The notes below the pieces were generated by a model. That model searched no databases and had not been told where the DNA came from. It saw nothing but the letters and a program-made list of their open reading frames with translations. From Astragalus membranaceus (lineage: Eukaryota > Streptophyta > Magnoliopsida > Fabales > Fabaceae), in contig CM076846.1 in NCBI GenBank assembly GCA_039519185.1, positions 227,094,659-227,158,658 on the forward strand: a stretch of 64,000 nt of DNA. Reading direction: 5' to 3'. Below, piece after piece: positions 44,738 through 56,396 of the stretch (position 1 is its first letter; every line of letters starts with the position of its first letter). A program made the position numbers and the translations under genes.

Positions 44738-47700
44738 TGTTGCGCCCGAAAAAGTCCCCGAGGGAATCTTTCTTCGTTTACAACTTTTTTTAAAAAAAAT
44801 CAATGAAGTCGCCACCAATATTTTTTTATAAGGAAAATATTGAAGAAAACCTTTTTGGAAAGCGGATGGCCTTTTGGAAAACCGGAAGATTTGGGTTCGG
44901 GGGTCGGTTAGGTATGGGGAAGGTTTTAGCACCCCACGCCTCCTTTCTACCGAAAGGGAACCTTTAATTAAACGTGTGGTTTTAAGTGCTGATTTGGAAA
45001 ATACTTAAATTTGCCCCTTTTTCGAAGAGAGAATGAAAAGACTTAATGAAAATTTTTATTTTTGGTGAGAAAGGAGGAAAAAGGGTTTTTAGAAAGAAGT
45101 GCTTGACGGGACATGGCCCGCTCCTACGTATCTCCCGGTGCGATGGAGAATTCAAAGCTACGTAGTTCTTGTGTTCTGAAAAGAGTTTTTGTTGTTTTAA
45201 TCTTTTTGGAGTTTTTCGCAAAGGGGGTGAGCGTTCGCAGTGACCAAACAACAACGGTTTAGAGTGGTCGCACTACTAACTCTTGTGAAAACGAATTATC
45301 ATTAACGACCAAACGGCAACGGCGCGAGTGATGATTAATGATAATCGGTTTTTATTTTGAGCATTGAAAAGGTTTTCGCAATTGGAGGAGAGCGTTTGTG
45401 AGGACCAAACAACAACGGTTTAGAGTGGCCACACTACTAGTTCCCACAGGAGTGAAATCATCACCCACAATCAAACGGCAACGGCACGAGTGATCATTAG
45501 TGATGATTAGTTTTGATTTCGACGTTTGAAAAGATTTGTTTTTTTTTTGAAAAGTGTTTTCGTTGGTTTTAATTGGAGAGAACGTCGTGATGAAAGGAAT
45601 TTGCAATCGGATTGATTTTCGTTCGGGGGAAACATTTATCCATCATTGGGAAAAAAAGTTTGTGAAAAGAAAAGAAAAGAAAAGAAAATAAATAAATAAG
45701 TTTATTTAGGGGAAAAGAAATAAAATTTAAAAAAAGAAAGACAGGGGGTGAAATTGTAAAATGGGGGTGCAAATAAAAGGAAGGCTGCATTATTAAAAGG
45801 GGGTGCAGATAGTGAGCAGGCCCACGTTTTTTTGTTTTCTGATGGGCTTAGGGGGGAGGCGTATGAAATAGACTGTGGGGGGTGTGAATAGAAATCTGAA
45901 AAATAAAAAAAACGTGAAAAGACGGAATTGTCCCTGAGTTACTACTATAAAAGCCTAAACCTAAAAAGGGAAACCTAATTTGCTCTCTTCTTCCAAACGG
46001 CGCCCACACCCCCCAAATAACCAAATCCGATTTTTCCTCCCCTCAAACGGCGCACACCACTCTCAAATCAACCAAATCCGATTCTCTCCTCTCCAATGGC
46101 GCGACCCTACCTCCACCTCCACCACCAAGACCTAACTTCCCCCTCCCTCTCACGGCGCACATGCATCCAAAAAAATCAGCAAACCCTACTTCTTCTCCTT
46201 CTAACGGCGCCGTTCCTTTCCTCCCCTTCCTTGCGATTTAGTGAGAGGGAGAGAACATGAAGGGACGGAAGAAAAAGCGGAATAAAACGACACGAAGGGG
46301 AGAAAACGAAATGGTGGTGGGATCGGTTTCGTGGCCGGCTGGTGGTTCATGGCGGTGGAAGGGGTTTCGGTGGTGGTGTTGGTCGTTGTTCGGTGGTGGG
46401 AGAGGGGACGACAGCGGTGGTTGGGTGGATGGGTAACGGCGAGGCTACGGTGAGGCTGGTTCCGTATAGGAGGTGGCGGCGCGGGGACCGGAACGACCAC
46501 CGTACGTGGTGGCCGGAGGTAACCACTATTTTTTTCTCCCCTCGTTTCCTTCCTTTCCTTTTCAAATGTTCAGTTTCCATTTGGCATCATCTCTGTTCCT
46601 TATTTTTCGTTTGAAATACCATTTGCACTACAACTTATTTTTGCCAAAAGAACACATAGAACGAATGCAAAAATGAGCAACGATGTTGTCTTTTTCACAA
46701 AGAAAGAAAGAAAAAAAAACCTACAATATTTTCATAAAAATGGCTACTGTTTCCTTACTTTCCTAAGGAAATGTTTGAACCTATTTTTGAGACTATATTA
46801 TATACATACATGAGTTAATAGCAAGTAAAAAAAAACTGAAGAGTAATTAAATCGGGAACGAACCTAGTTCCAAGCCTTTTGAGAAAAGAGTCCTTTTTAA
46901 TCCTTCTCTTACGGCTTCAGTTTCCTTTTCTCCAAATTTGTAAACTACTTCTCTATTTTTCTCTCTAATTTGATAGCAGAATAAATTTCGTGTGTCTCTG
47001 TTACTGTCTTTTTTTGGTGCCCCCTTGTTGTGTTTGCTGTTCACAGTATTTATAGGCTGATTGTGTGGTGTAGGTGTGGTGTTGAGCAGGGGATCAAATC
47101 TCTAAGGGGACAGATTTCTGAAGACCAAAACAAACCACCAAGAGGTGGTGTTGCTGCTGCTGCAAAAGCAGCTTTGCTTGTGCAAATTAGGAAAACTCCA
47201 AGGAGACAAGAAGAAGGAAGTTGGAGCTTGTAGCTCAAATTGATTTTCCTCTCTGAGCAACAACAGCAGGGGCGTACATCCCCCTTTTTTGTTTGACCTC
47301 TTTTTGTTTATTTTTTATGTTTTTTTATGTGTAACAACAAAAAGGAAATAATGTAATTTTGTATTATTTTTTAATAATAATAAAAACAGATTTAAACAAG
47401 ACACTATTTGACTATTTCTCCTATTTTCCTCTTTATTGATGACCACTAATTAACCAAAACAAATGAGACCAATAACAATAACGCTAAATTACCAAAAACC
47501 TTCAAGCCAAACGCGCAATTCATTGATTCTCGTACAAGCACGCACTTGACTAGCAGTTTAATTTGCACTAATGAGGATAAATACGCACACTCAAATAAAC
47601 ACGCTTCTGAAAGAGACACGCATCTAAACAAACATGCCCACTTAATTAGGAGCCACACGCACATGCGATTAGGACTGACATCACATACGATAAACAAAAA

Positions 47701-47905
47701 GACTCGCAAACACGACAATAACGAAGCAGTATAAGATCATTAGAATGAGGCGCGTACGCAGTCAAGAGTAATGCGCGTATACCTCGACCTATGTTTTGAG
47801 TTTCTTTCAACTGCCAGACAAAATACCGTTAGAACTTCGTGTTCACGGAAAGACAATTTTTATTTTATTTTTGATAAACTAGTCGGACAAAATTGGGGTA
47901 TTACA
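44738..47905 (-). repeat. Ogre 5' LTR
   Basis: 3168 bp. On the minus strand it begins TGTAATACCCCAATTTTGTC and ends CTTTTTCGGGCGCAACA. It should carry the element promoter; the minus strand has TATTTATAGGCTG-like and TTTATAGTAGTA candidates, not resolved. The partner is 29223-32389. Confidence 0.92.
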
Positions 47906-47910
47906 ATTGT

Positions 47911-48529
47911 TATTTCATATGATTTGAAATTACCGAAAGTAGTAAGTGCTTATATTATATTTTGGATAATAATGTTTGAACTATTATTTTTCTACACGTG
48001 GATGACTTACCTAATTTTGGTTCTAAATATTTGTGAAAAATATCAAAACATGTTTTATAAAAGTATTTTGATATGAAGGATGTTAGTGAAGTAAATATAA
48101 AATTACTGCTGTTGTAAACCAGACACTCATTATGATCCTAGTGTCAAGTTGCTCAAGAACACCATGAGAGTGTTGAAAAGTCTGAGTTTGTGAGCATCAT
48201 TTGCAGTCTTCATTATGCTGTTGATTGCACTAGAATTATAACTAACGTTGTGAGTTTACTATACGGGTTTACTACTAATTCTAGTAATGAGCACTTGTGT
48301 GCTACTGAGAGTGTCATGATGTACTTTAAAAGGACCATGCACCTGAGATTACAAAATTTTTCCACTGTGCTATGAAGTTACAGTGATGACGAATGGAATA
48401 GTCTTTTAGATATTCCTAAGTATGAAAAGTTGATTCCAACCATATGGATCTATCGTGATAGAACCGCGGCTATCACAAAGTAAATAAGAAGATCATATGA
48501 TGTTTGAAGAAAATTTGGTAGATCCTTTG
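47911..48529 (+). pseudogene. Copia RT/RNase H relic (left of solo LTR)
   Basis: Frames on the plus strand give a degraded YVDD region (FLHVDDLP), then YFDMKDVSEVN, KLLKNTMRVLKSLS, the block CSLHYAVDCTRIITN, and SNEHLCATESVMMYFKRTMH. This is the order of copia RT C-terminus and its connection to RNase H. Several stops and shifts occur. It continues after the solo LTR. Confidence 0.72.
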
Positions 48530-51454
48530 TGTAACACCCCGATAATTTCTAACTTGTAGAAACTACCGAAATGCACTACTGGCATACATCAGAGTGACTT
48601 TCCTTTCAAAATATTGAACACATACTAAACTTCGATGAATTACTCATCAAACGTACTTACATAACTGAACAGAATATAAATAAAGTCGGTCCTTACACCC
48701 TCAACTAGTGTTCAATACTCAAAAACCGAAAGTCTAGGGAAGCGATTTACAACTTGAAAGACATAAGTCGTACAATCGAATAGTCTTAAGATACTGATTA
48801 GAAATACAGAAATACAAAGGAAACTGAAATACAAGACATAATGAAATAAAGATAGCGGCCGCTCCTCAAGCGTCTCCATAGCCGTGCCTCACGGTCTTCA
48901 ACTTTCCCTGCTTAACTGAAAAACAACAACAATGGATTGGGTGAGACAACTTGTCTCAGTGAGTTCTATCGCGACCCCTTACTAATTCTCTCAGTTCAAT
49001 TATGCTTGATTCATTATACTTAACTCATAAATCATAGTCCTCAAAATTGACTATGTGGCTAACTAACTAAACGTTGTCCTCATAACCCTCAAGCCGGTTA
49101 CAAGACACAACACTAACTAAAGTTATAGCGTGTCACCGGTCACTTGGCATAATAAGCTTCCGGTGAACCCGTCCCCACTAATCGGCTGGGTCCCTAACGG
49201 GGCCTAGGTTCATAAGGCTCATGACTGCCTCTCCCCTAGCACACTAAACTAAATAGGGTCGTCACCCCGACTAAAAGATATATATGAAGATATACCTGAA
49301 CTGAACTCAACAATGAACTTAAACATAACAATAAACTGAACTGAACATAATCTTATTATTAACATTAGGTGATCTAATTACTAACTTAATCTTATAATTA
49401 AGTGATCTCACATGGCTTACTAAGGTTCTTAACTTAGCTTACACTAATTATCCAGCTAGTCCAAACATAATACATCAATCACACTTAGCATAATCATAAC
49501 ATAATGATCGATCTCATAACATGAACTTAGCTTAGGCATAACAATCTCATAATTAGGGTTATATCCTCAAGAGCGAGTTAGAATCAATCAAACAATGGTA
49601 TTAATAGGGTCACATCATCGCCGTTGGCTGAGAAGGAGATCAGAAGAGGTTTGGAACCGAAAGGAGCGACGAAACGGAATTTAGGAGTACGGTACCCGAA
49701 GGGGGCGCACGATCCGTGCCCAGGGGCGCACAGTCTGTGCGTCCTATTACTTTTCTCAAATTGGAAACCAAAAGGGGACGCACGATCCGTGCCCAGGGGC
49801 GCACGGTCCGTGCGTCCTGTGAACTCAGAATAATATCCTCTTTCGTTCCGTTTCGCTTTCCGATCGTTTCTAATCCGTAACCCGATCGACATCCAACCTT
49901 CAAACAGAATTTATACACATAATTCCAGACACAATCGTCCAATCAATCATCATACAACAATCAACAATCATAACCGCAATTCATAAGTACTTAATCAATC
50001 ACATAATTCGGTCGCCCTAACGATATTTTCATAAAACGGTTTGTACCGGTTTTCGTAAAACGCGACACCTAATACTCAGAACACAAAATACTTGACCGTA
50101 AAAATCCCTAGTGAGTATAGAACTCACCTTTTGGCGATGACAATCACTCCCAATGTCGAAGCTTCGCGAACTCGGACGAACGGCGATCCCACGAATCTTC
50201 CCGAATCCGCTCCAGCTACTTCCAACAACAAACCGTCAATTTGTAACGAGCATAGCTAGGTCAATACGTGACCAAAATCCTTAAAATCAGTTCCCATTGT
50301 GAAGATAATTTTGTCTACTCTCTGATGGAGAAAGATTCACTTGCATGCAACCAGTAGTTTGGGAGATATCAACAAAACAAGAGGACTGCTACGGAACAGT
50401 GGCTGATTCTTAATCCGAAAGTTGTGAGCATGATATCTCTCTCATTTCTCAATGAAATCAGGCGGTTCTTGTGCCCAAAATTAAGATCTTTGTGTCTAGT
50501 TTCTATAGGGACAAGAATCACGATCATCAGAGTCCTGCACAGTGAGATACGATGAAAATACCAAAGGGTGCTAAAACTGTTTTGTTGCAGAATTTCTGTG
50601 ACTTGAAGAAACTGATTTCCAAGGCTTTGAACCTCCATCAACTCGACTTCTCCAGCTTCTAGACTCCACCCAAAGGCTTACCAATGACAATGTAGTGATT
50701 GAAACCCTCTAATCTTGCTCTAATGATTCGAAATGTGGCTTGTTGATGACTTTAAAACCCTTCTCCAAGCTCAAGATGAACAACAATATGTGAATGAAGC
50801 TAAAAGTTCCTTCTTTCTCTCTCAAACTCGAAATGGATAGATGATGGAAGGAGAGGATTTGAACTGAATCTTTGAATAAAAGTGGTATCAATGGAAAGAG
50901 GAGAAGAAATGAACAAGAATGGTGCAAAGAGTGGCAACATGCATCAAAGGTTTGGCCATGATCTCACCCTCTCTTCCTTCTCTCAAACTCATGACCTCTC
51001 TCCCTCTCTTTCTCAGCCTTTCTTTGTTTCTGAAATATTGATTGTGTGGAAAGTGAGAAGTTTGGTTCAGCTGGAAATGTCTTAATGAGCTGAAGGGAAA
51101 TAATTGATGTGGAAAGACCAAACTGTCCTTTAGTTATTAACTTCCTCCTAATTCCATTTTTAATCACATAATCAAACAATGATTTACACAATAATTAAAT
51201 AATGATTATGTGTGTGTTTGTAGGAGGATGGGTCAGCTGAACTCACTTTAGGGTGGAAAGGACGAAACTACCCCTATCCTAATATTCTCACTTAAAATTC
51301 CAATTAGCTCACCAATAAATCAACAATTCAAGTTCCTCATATATTTTAGCACACAAGCAAAATATACTTCACTTAATCAATTATGCTAATTAATTATCTA
51401 GATCTCTTGCTAATTTCTATTAATCCACTTAGCTAAAAAAATGGGGATGTTACA
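48530..51454. mobile_element. Solo LTR (2.9 kb) in the copia element
   Basis: Begins TGTAACACCCCGATAATTTC and ends GGGGATGTTACA, flanked by CTTTG at 48525-48529 and 51455-51459. No coding region. A two-copy block (about 49698-49830) carries near-palindromic GCACGGTCCGTGCG and GGGGCGCAC motifs. Predicted ORFs inside are chance frames. Confidence 0.88.
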
Positions 51455-51459
51455 CTTTG

Positions 51460-52039
51460 ACGAAAGGATTAGCAAGAGGAATGAGACCGATGCCCATTAA
51501 TTTGTCTTTTATAAGGGTAACCCGACCTAATAGACTGGAGATCCTAAGAAATAGGTTCAATGTGGTAATAACAACTTATAAAAAGATATAGAATCATGCA
51601 CAAATAATTTTAAGTCTCATTCATAGTGTGGAGAGCATGATATCATGTAGTGTTGGAAGGTTGAATGAATTTCTTAATGAGTTCTATACTCTATATAGAG
51701 TGGGGTACGTAGCTACATGAGTACTCTTGATAGGCTCACCTATGTGAATGTGGAAGTGAGGCCGCTTCCTATGAAGTTTTAGGCAAAACTTGCTAGAGCG
51801 TTCACTAAACTGGGATAACGTGCAGGGCCATAATACACGGGCTTATAAACTACACCCTGAAAGATTGAGTGTGTAATGCTGTCTGAGATAGAGTTCAAGA
51901 CTACGAGTCACTCTTGTTGAATCGGAAGCATTATCACTATGTATTGGTTCAAGTATACGCACACCAATATTTATGTTCAATCTTATTAGTATGAATTACT
52001 GCTCGATGATATGTTTTTTAAAGAAAATAAGTGGGGGAC
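51460..52039 (+). pseudogene. Copia RNase H C-terminus and 3' untranslated region
   Basis: Joined across the solo LTR the frame reads DPLTKGLARGMRPMPIN, the usual end of copia pol (NLADPLTKGL). Non-coding DNA follows up to the purine tract AGTGGGGGAC at 52030-52039. Confidence 0.7.
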
Positions 52040-52859
52040 TGTTGTTGTTTTATTTAAAAATTATTATAAAACAATTTATTATTTTAATTTAAAAACATGA
52101 ACGTAAGTTTATGCACTTTAAAAAGGTGCCAATAGTTTGTATAAGGCTTTTGAAACCTTATTTTATTTTTTATGAGCCGTTAAAAGCGTTATACATATTT
52201 ACATCTGTTTTTGAAACAACAAATAAATTATATATTATTAATAATAAAAAGCTTTCACTATGTTATTGAAATGCTTAGTTTACGTTACAATTGGTTTTTA
52301 ATGGTATTCAACTTTGCATTGAATTTATTATGTACTCCAACGGACATGTTATGGTTTTATAAAATCAAGTTTTGGAAAGTAAAAATAGAGATAAGAATGA
52401 TATATGTTTTCATCCGTTTTTACTTTTGGCATTAACACAATTGATTGTGTTTAATGCTTTTTATAGTACCGTTGGAAATGAGTTAGCATGATTTTTTCAT
52501 GATAAATAATCGACACTTTGAGGTAATGAGCGAGAGGAGAAAGGTTTCATATAGAAATTGATTTTTTAAGAATGTGAGTTTTGTTTTATTGAGCAGCAAA
52601 AGAAAAGATACTACTTCTCATTGTGAGAAAAGAATAAAAGTTCCGAGCAGTAAAATAAAGATAACGGGGTGTGAGTTTGGTGGCCTTCCTAGGTGCAGAG
52701 AAGATCATATTTTATTTTTGAGAAGACTGTTTTATTTTGGGGACGACGAGGCTAGGAGAGTCTGCTTGCACATCTTGGGCAGAGCCGCGAAACGTCTTAA
52801 AGAGAGCGACCTAGTCCGCGACTCAGCCTATTTTGTTTGTGTTCGTAATTGCTCCAACA
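52040..52859 (+). repeat. Copia 3' LTR
   Basis: 820 bp, paired with 27212-28031. It ends GCTCCAACA, followed by the TTCAC duplication. Confidence 0.85.
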
Positions 52860-52864
52860 TTCAC

Positions 52865-53130
52865 TCTTAAGATTTCTGATTGGTGGGGAAATCCTTTTAC
52901 TTGTATGAACTCGGTTTAACTGGTTTTTTGCCTTATTTTCCTGGGGTACTCTTTTCCTTCTTAGGTCTTTTTTCCATGAGATTTTGGCCCATAAAGATTT
53001 TAATGAGAGTCATTGTATTTGTAAAGATTGGGGTGCCCATTTACACCCCCTTTAATATATTTTTTGGTTATCTAAAAAATATATTATTTAATTATGGGTG
53101 AGGATCGAACCACCCCTAATAGAAACATAT
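52865..53130 (+). pseudogene. LINE relic 3' end (part 3)
   Basis: Immediately after the copia TSD the plus strand reads LKISDWWGNPFTCMNSV then a stop. This is the expected end of a plant L1-like polyprotein (SDWxxNPxxCMxS). It is followed by a 3' region resembling LINE UTR (GVPIYTPFNIFF). This confirms that the copia element sits inside the LINE. Confidence 0.6.
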
Positions 53131-53356
53131 ATTAATTTCTTTCTTTTGAGAATGATGCCTATTCCAAAATTGTCACGACATCTGACTGGTTTTCTTTCCT
53201 TAATATAGATCTAACATGCAATGCAGAAGCACAACCACATATGATAGTAGCCTAAGCAGTAAGCAGCATCACATATGATAGGAGAGTGGCTCGGAGTCTC
53301 ACAGGCTGTTTTTTCAGGGCAATGGGAGCATTTTTGGCAATCAGCTATCAACAACG
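53131..53356. other. Short unassigned spacer
   Basis: No gene. Two near copies of CACATATGATAGNAG occur (53236, 53269). It ends at the CACTA terminus. Confidence 0.4.
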
Positions 53357-55023
53357 CACTAGTGCAAAATCAGGAAAAGAATTAGACATTTAAAGTCAGG
53401 CGCTCAGATGCCTGACTTTATATGTTGACGCGGTGGCAAACTTGTAATTAAGAGGTAAAACTGGCGAGTTTTAAAGTCAAGCGAATACACGCCTGACTTC
53501 TAAAGTGAAAAAGTAGGAAAAAAATTAGACTTTTAAAGTCATGCTATCAGACGCGTGACTACATAAGTAGACACGGTGGCAAACTTGTAATTAAGAGGTA
53601 AAATTTTAAAGTCAAGCGAATACACGCCTGACTTCTAAACTACTTAAATAGAAAAAAAAGAATTTCACCCGATCTCTTCTCAGACACAACACTCACTCCT
53701 TCCTCAGAACCCTATCTCTTCTCAGAACACTCAGAACCCTATCGCGAGAGGAGTGAGGCGCGCTCCTTCCTCTTCATCGTCTCAGCAATTTCACCAAGAC
53801 GCGTGACTCCATCTCTCTCTCTCTCTCTCGGTCGCTCTCCCTCACCGTCACCCCTGACTTTCCCATCTTCCTTCGCTTGCACCCTACGACCGAAGACAAG
53901 GAAGTCGTCATCACGGCGTTCTTCACGCTGTTCACGGCGTCACGGAAGGCGATGGGATGCGAGGAGATGGATCCGAAGGAGCTGAAGCTTCCATCACCAT
54001 GTGAACCTTCGTGTTCTTCAACAAATCGAGAAATCAATAATCGTTCCTCGTTCCTCGTTTCCGTACTCACCTTCAAACCTAGAAATCAACAATCGAACCA
54101 ATTGTTCCTCATTTTCCTGCTCGTCTTCTCAGTTTCTCATCTTCCCAGTTCTCAATTGCGCGATCCCGTTTTCATCTTCTGAGGTAACCCAATTGGAACC
54201 CTAACCTTTTTTCTTACACATTTTGAGTGATTTTAGTGCTTGTCTACTGATTGTATACTCGAACTGTGCTCATCTTTTGCGTTTTTGCGTTTTGGAACCC
54301 TACTGATTGTTATTAACTTAGGATTTGAAAATCTAATGTTGTTCTCCATATTAATGTGTCAAATGAAGTTTAATAGGATCTCTTTGATTGTATGCTTTTT
54401 ACTATAGGTTAATATGTTTGTATTTGCAGTTTTAGGTTCTGATGTAGTTGGTGTTGCAATTTTTCAATTTATTGCGCAGAAGGCGGTGTTTTGTGTAACT
54501 AATAACTTGTTTTATTTCCTTGAGGAACAGCTTCTTGTAAGTGTTGACATCAATTCTATTGGAGGTAATTTCTTTGCGTCATCGATTGTTTCCATTGGAT
54601 ATTAGATTGTGCTTTGATTTTCAATCTATGTTTAATCTATGTATTGTGCTTATGCATTGCTTTCTATAAAATCTACTTAAATTGATAATAACTTAGATTG
54701 AAGTAAGTTAACTAACTAGATTGCCTCAGTTCACTTACTGTTAGAGGTTTATTACTCAGGTTATGTTACTTGTTACTCACTTGACTTTAGAGTTAGTATT
54801 TTATTGAATCTGGTGTGTGGATGCTTTAATGAATTTGCGTATCTTAGAAGAAGACCAACAGAGGCTCTGGTCACAAAGATTCTGTAAAGAAATCTTGTTT
54901 GCTCAAGTAATTTCTGAATCTGGAGAGTAATATGCTGCTGAACCTTTATGTTGTCGTTAATGTTCTTTATGTTGCCTGAATAGAGCATTTGATTCCTTCA
55001 TTTTCTGCATTTTCTTATTTGCA
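53357..55023 (+). mobile_element. Left terminus and leader of a second CACTA of the Pack-CACTA family
   Basis: CACTAGTGCAAAATCAGGAA at 53357 is the reverse complement of the right end of 4569-10921, and the subterminal block to about 53650 (TTTAAAGTCAGGCGCTCAGA; GTCAAGCGAATACACGCCTG) matches throughout. Next comes a CT-rich 5'-leader-like zone (53660-53860) and frames with no known domain, such as 53877-54182 (TTEDKEVVITAFFTLFTASR) and 54414-54605. No right terminus was found before 64000. The element may therefore include the autonomous CACTA at 55024 as a nested insertion and the SET-domain exons as captured host sequence. Confidence 0.75.
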
Positions 55024-55369
55024 TACTACAAAAAATGTTGCCTTTAGCGACGGAATTAGAGAGGGACTTTAAGTCCCTCGCAAAAACTGATATTAGCGAC
55101 GGCATTAGCGAGGGCATAGAGCTGTCGAATTTTGTTAAGCATTAGCAACGGAAATTTTAGCAATAGCGACGGCCAGGCCGTCGCTAATGGCCTGGGCGGG
55201 AAAAATTAGCGACGGCTATAGTGTCCCTCGCAAATGTTTTTTGACCGTTCAACGCGTGGAACTGCGTGGAAATGGGCGTAACGGTTAGCGACGGTCCATG
55301 CCGTCGCTAATGCCGTCGCTAATGTCAAATTAATTTCCAAAACTGAATCTCAAAACAGAAACCCTCATT

Positions 55370-56396
55370 TCTCTCTTCTCCTCTCTCTCACCGCCTCTCT
55401 CTCTCCGCCTCTCTCTCTCCGCCTCTCTCTCTCACCTACGACGGCCGCCGCACCACCACCATCAACTACCTACGACCTCCTCTCTCCGTCACCTCCTCAC
55501 TCCGGCTCTCTCTCTTCGCCTCCTCACCGTCTCTCTCTCCGCCTCTCTCTCTTCCTACGGCCACCGCGAGAAGCCGCCAACGCCGCCAACGCCACCACCC
55601 TCACAACCACCACCACCATCCTCACCTACCTACGACAGCTCCTCTCCGCCATCTCGCCCTCTCTCTCTCCGCGTCTCTCTCTCACCTACGGCCAACAACC
55701 ACCCACCACCACCGTCACAACCACCCACCACCACCGTCCCAACCACCCACCACCACCAGCACCTACTTTCTGCTGTCTCTCTCTCAGCCCCTCTCTCTCA
55801 GCCTCTCTCTCTCTCACCTGCAAAATTTAACTGTGCACCGCCGCCACCACCCCCGCCGCCACGACCACCACGAATTTCTGCCCTCTCCCTTTTGTAGGTT
55901 TTGACATTTTTTTATGATATTTTTTTGATATTGATTTTTTAAATTTGTTTTGATTTATGTTTTTTGATTGATTTAGGATTGACATCGTTGGTGTTTGGAG
56001 TTTAAGAACCGCACCAGAGTGCGCATCGTCACCGAACAACCGCAACAGACGTCAATCTCATAACGGTTAGTTTAATTGAAAAATATTTAATTATTGTTTT
56101 GATGAACCCTAGGTTAGATGACTGTGTGTTGTTGATGGAAAAGGGTGAGGGACATCCTAACCCCCATATTTTGCTCGAAATCATCTCCATTGAGATAATT
56201 GCGAGACGATACTAACAACGGTAAGGTTGGGAGTTATATGAAATAACTTCCTTCACTACTTGGATGGAAAAGGGTTTTGTGCTGTCCTTAACCCCCATAT
56301 TCGGCTCGAAATCATCTCCACTGAGATCATATTGATGCCACTAACTTGAAATATTATTGGGAATGTTATCTAACACGTTTTCTTAAATACGTGTAG
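55370..56396 (+). promoter_or_regulatory. CACTA 5' leader: CT/ACC-rich tract, 5' introns, duplicated block
   Basis: Bases 55370-55830 are CTCTCTCTC and CACCACCAC rich, typical of a transcribed leader. A 60-bp block (GATGGAAAAGGG ... CGAAATCATCTCCA) occurs at about 56138-56200 and 56262-56330. The acceptor GTGTAG directly precedes the TNP2 ATG at 56397, so the leader is spliced. Confidence 0.55.

Larger units (their letters stand above)
29223..47905 (-). mobile_element. Complete Ogre/Tat-lineage Ty3/gypsy retrotransposon
   Basis: The element is 18.7 kb: LTRs 29223-32389 (3167 bp, the 3' LTR) and 44738-47905 (3168 bp, the 5' LTR), with ATTGT at 29218-29222 and 47906-47910. It is read on the minus strand. 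The PBS follows the 5' LTR (TGGCGACTTCACTGGGGAC, 44735-44717) and the polypurine tract AAAGAGGGGCAGC abuts the 3' LTR (32402-32390). ORF order is ORF1, gag-protease (with G-patch), then RT, RNase H, second RNase H and integrase. An extra ORF before gag, a spliced gag-pro/pol border, a double RNase H and very long LTRs define Ogre-type elements in legumes. All three long ORFs are open, so it may be competent. Confidence 0.93.
27212..52859 (+). mobile_element. Copia LTR retrotransposon, decayed and interrupted twice
   Basis: Two 820-bp LTRs (27212-28031 and 52040-52859) begin TGTTGTTGTTTTATTT and end CTCCAACA or TTCCAACA. They are flanked by TTCAC at 27207-27211 and 52860-52864. A purine tract AGTGGGGGAC precedes the 3' LTR. 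The interior holds copia protease-region and RT/RNase H relics on the plus strand. The sequence between them is missing apart from the later Ogre insertion (29223-47905) and a solo LTR (48530-51454). The LTRs differ by many substitutions and small indels, so it is older than the Ogre element it hosts. Confidence 0.88.

Noticed and set aside
49584..49942. Overlapping ORFs with RTDRAP-type repeats
   Set aside because: They lie inside a solo LTR in a duplicated GC-rich block, on both strands, with no known family.
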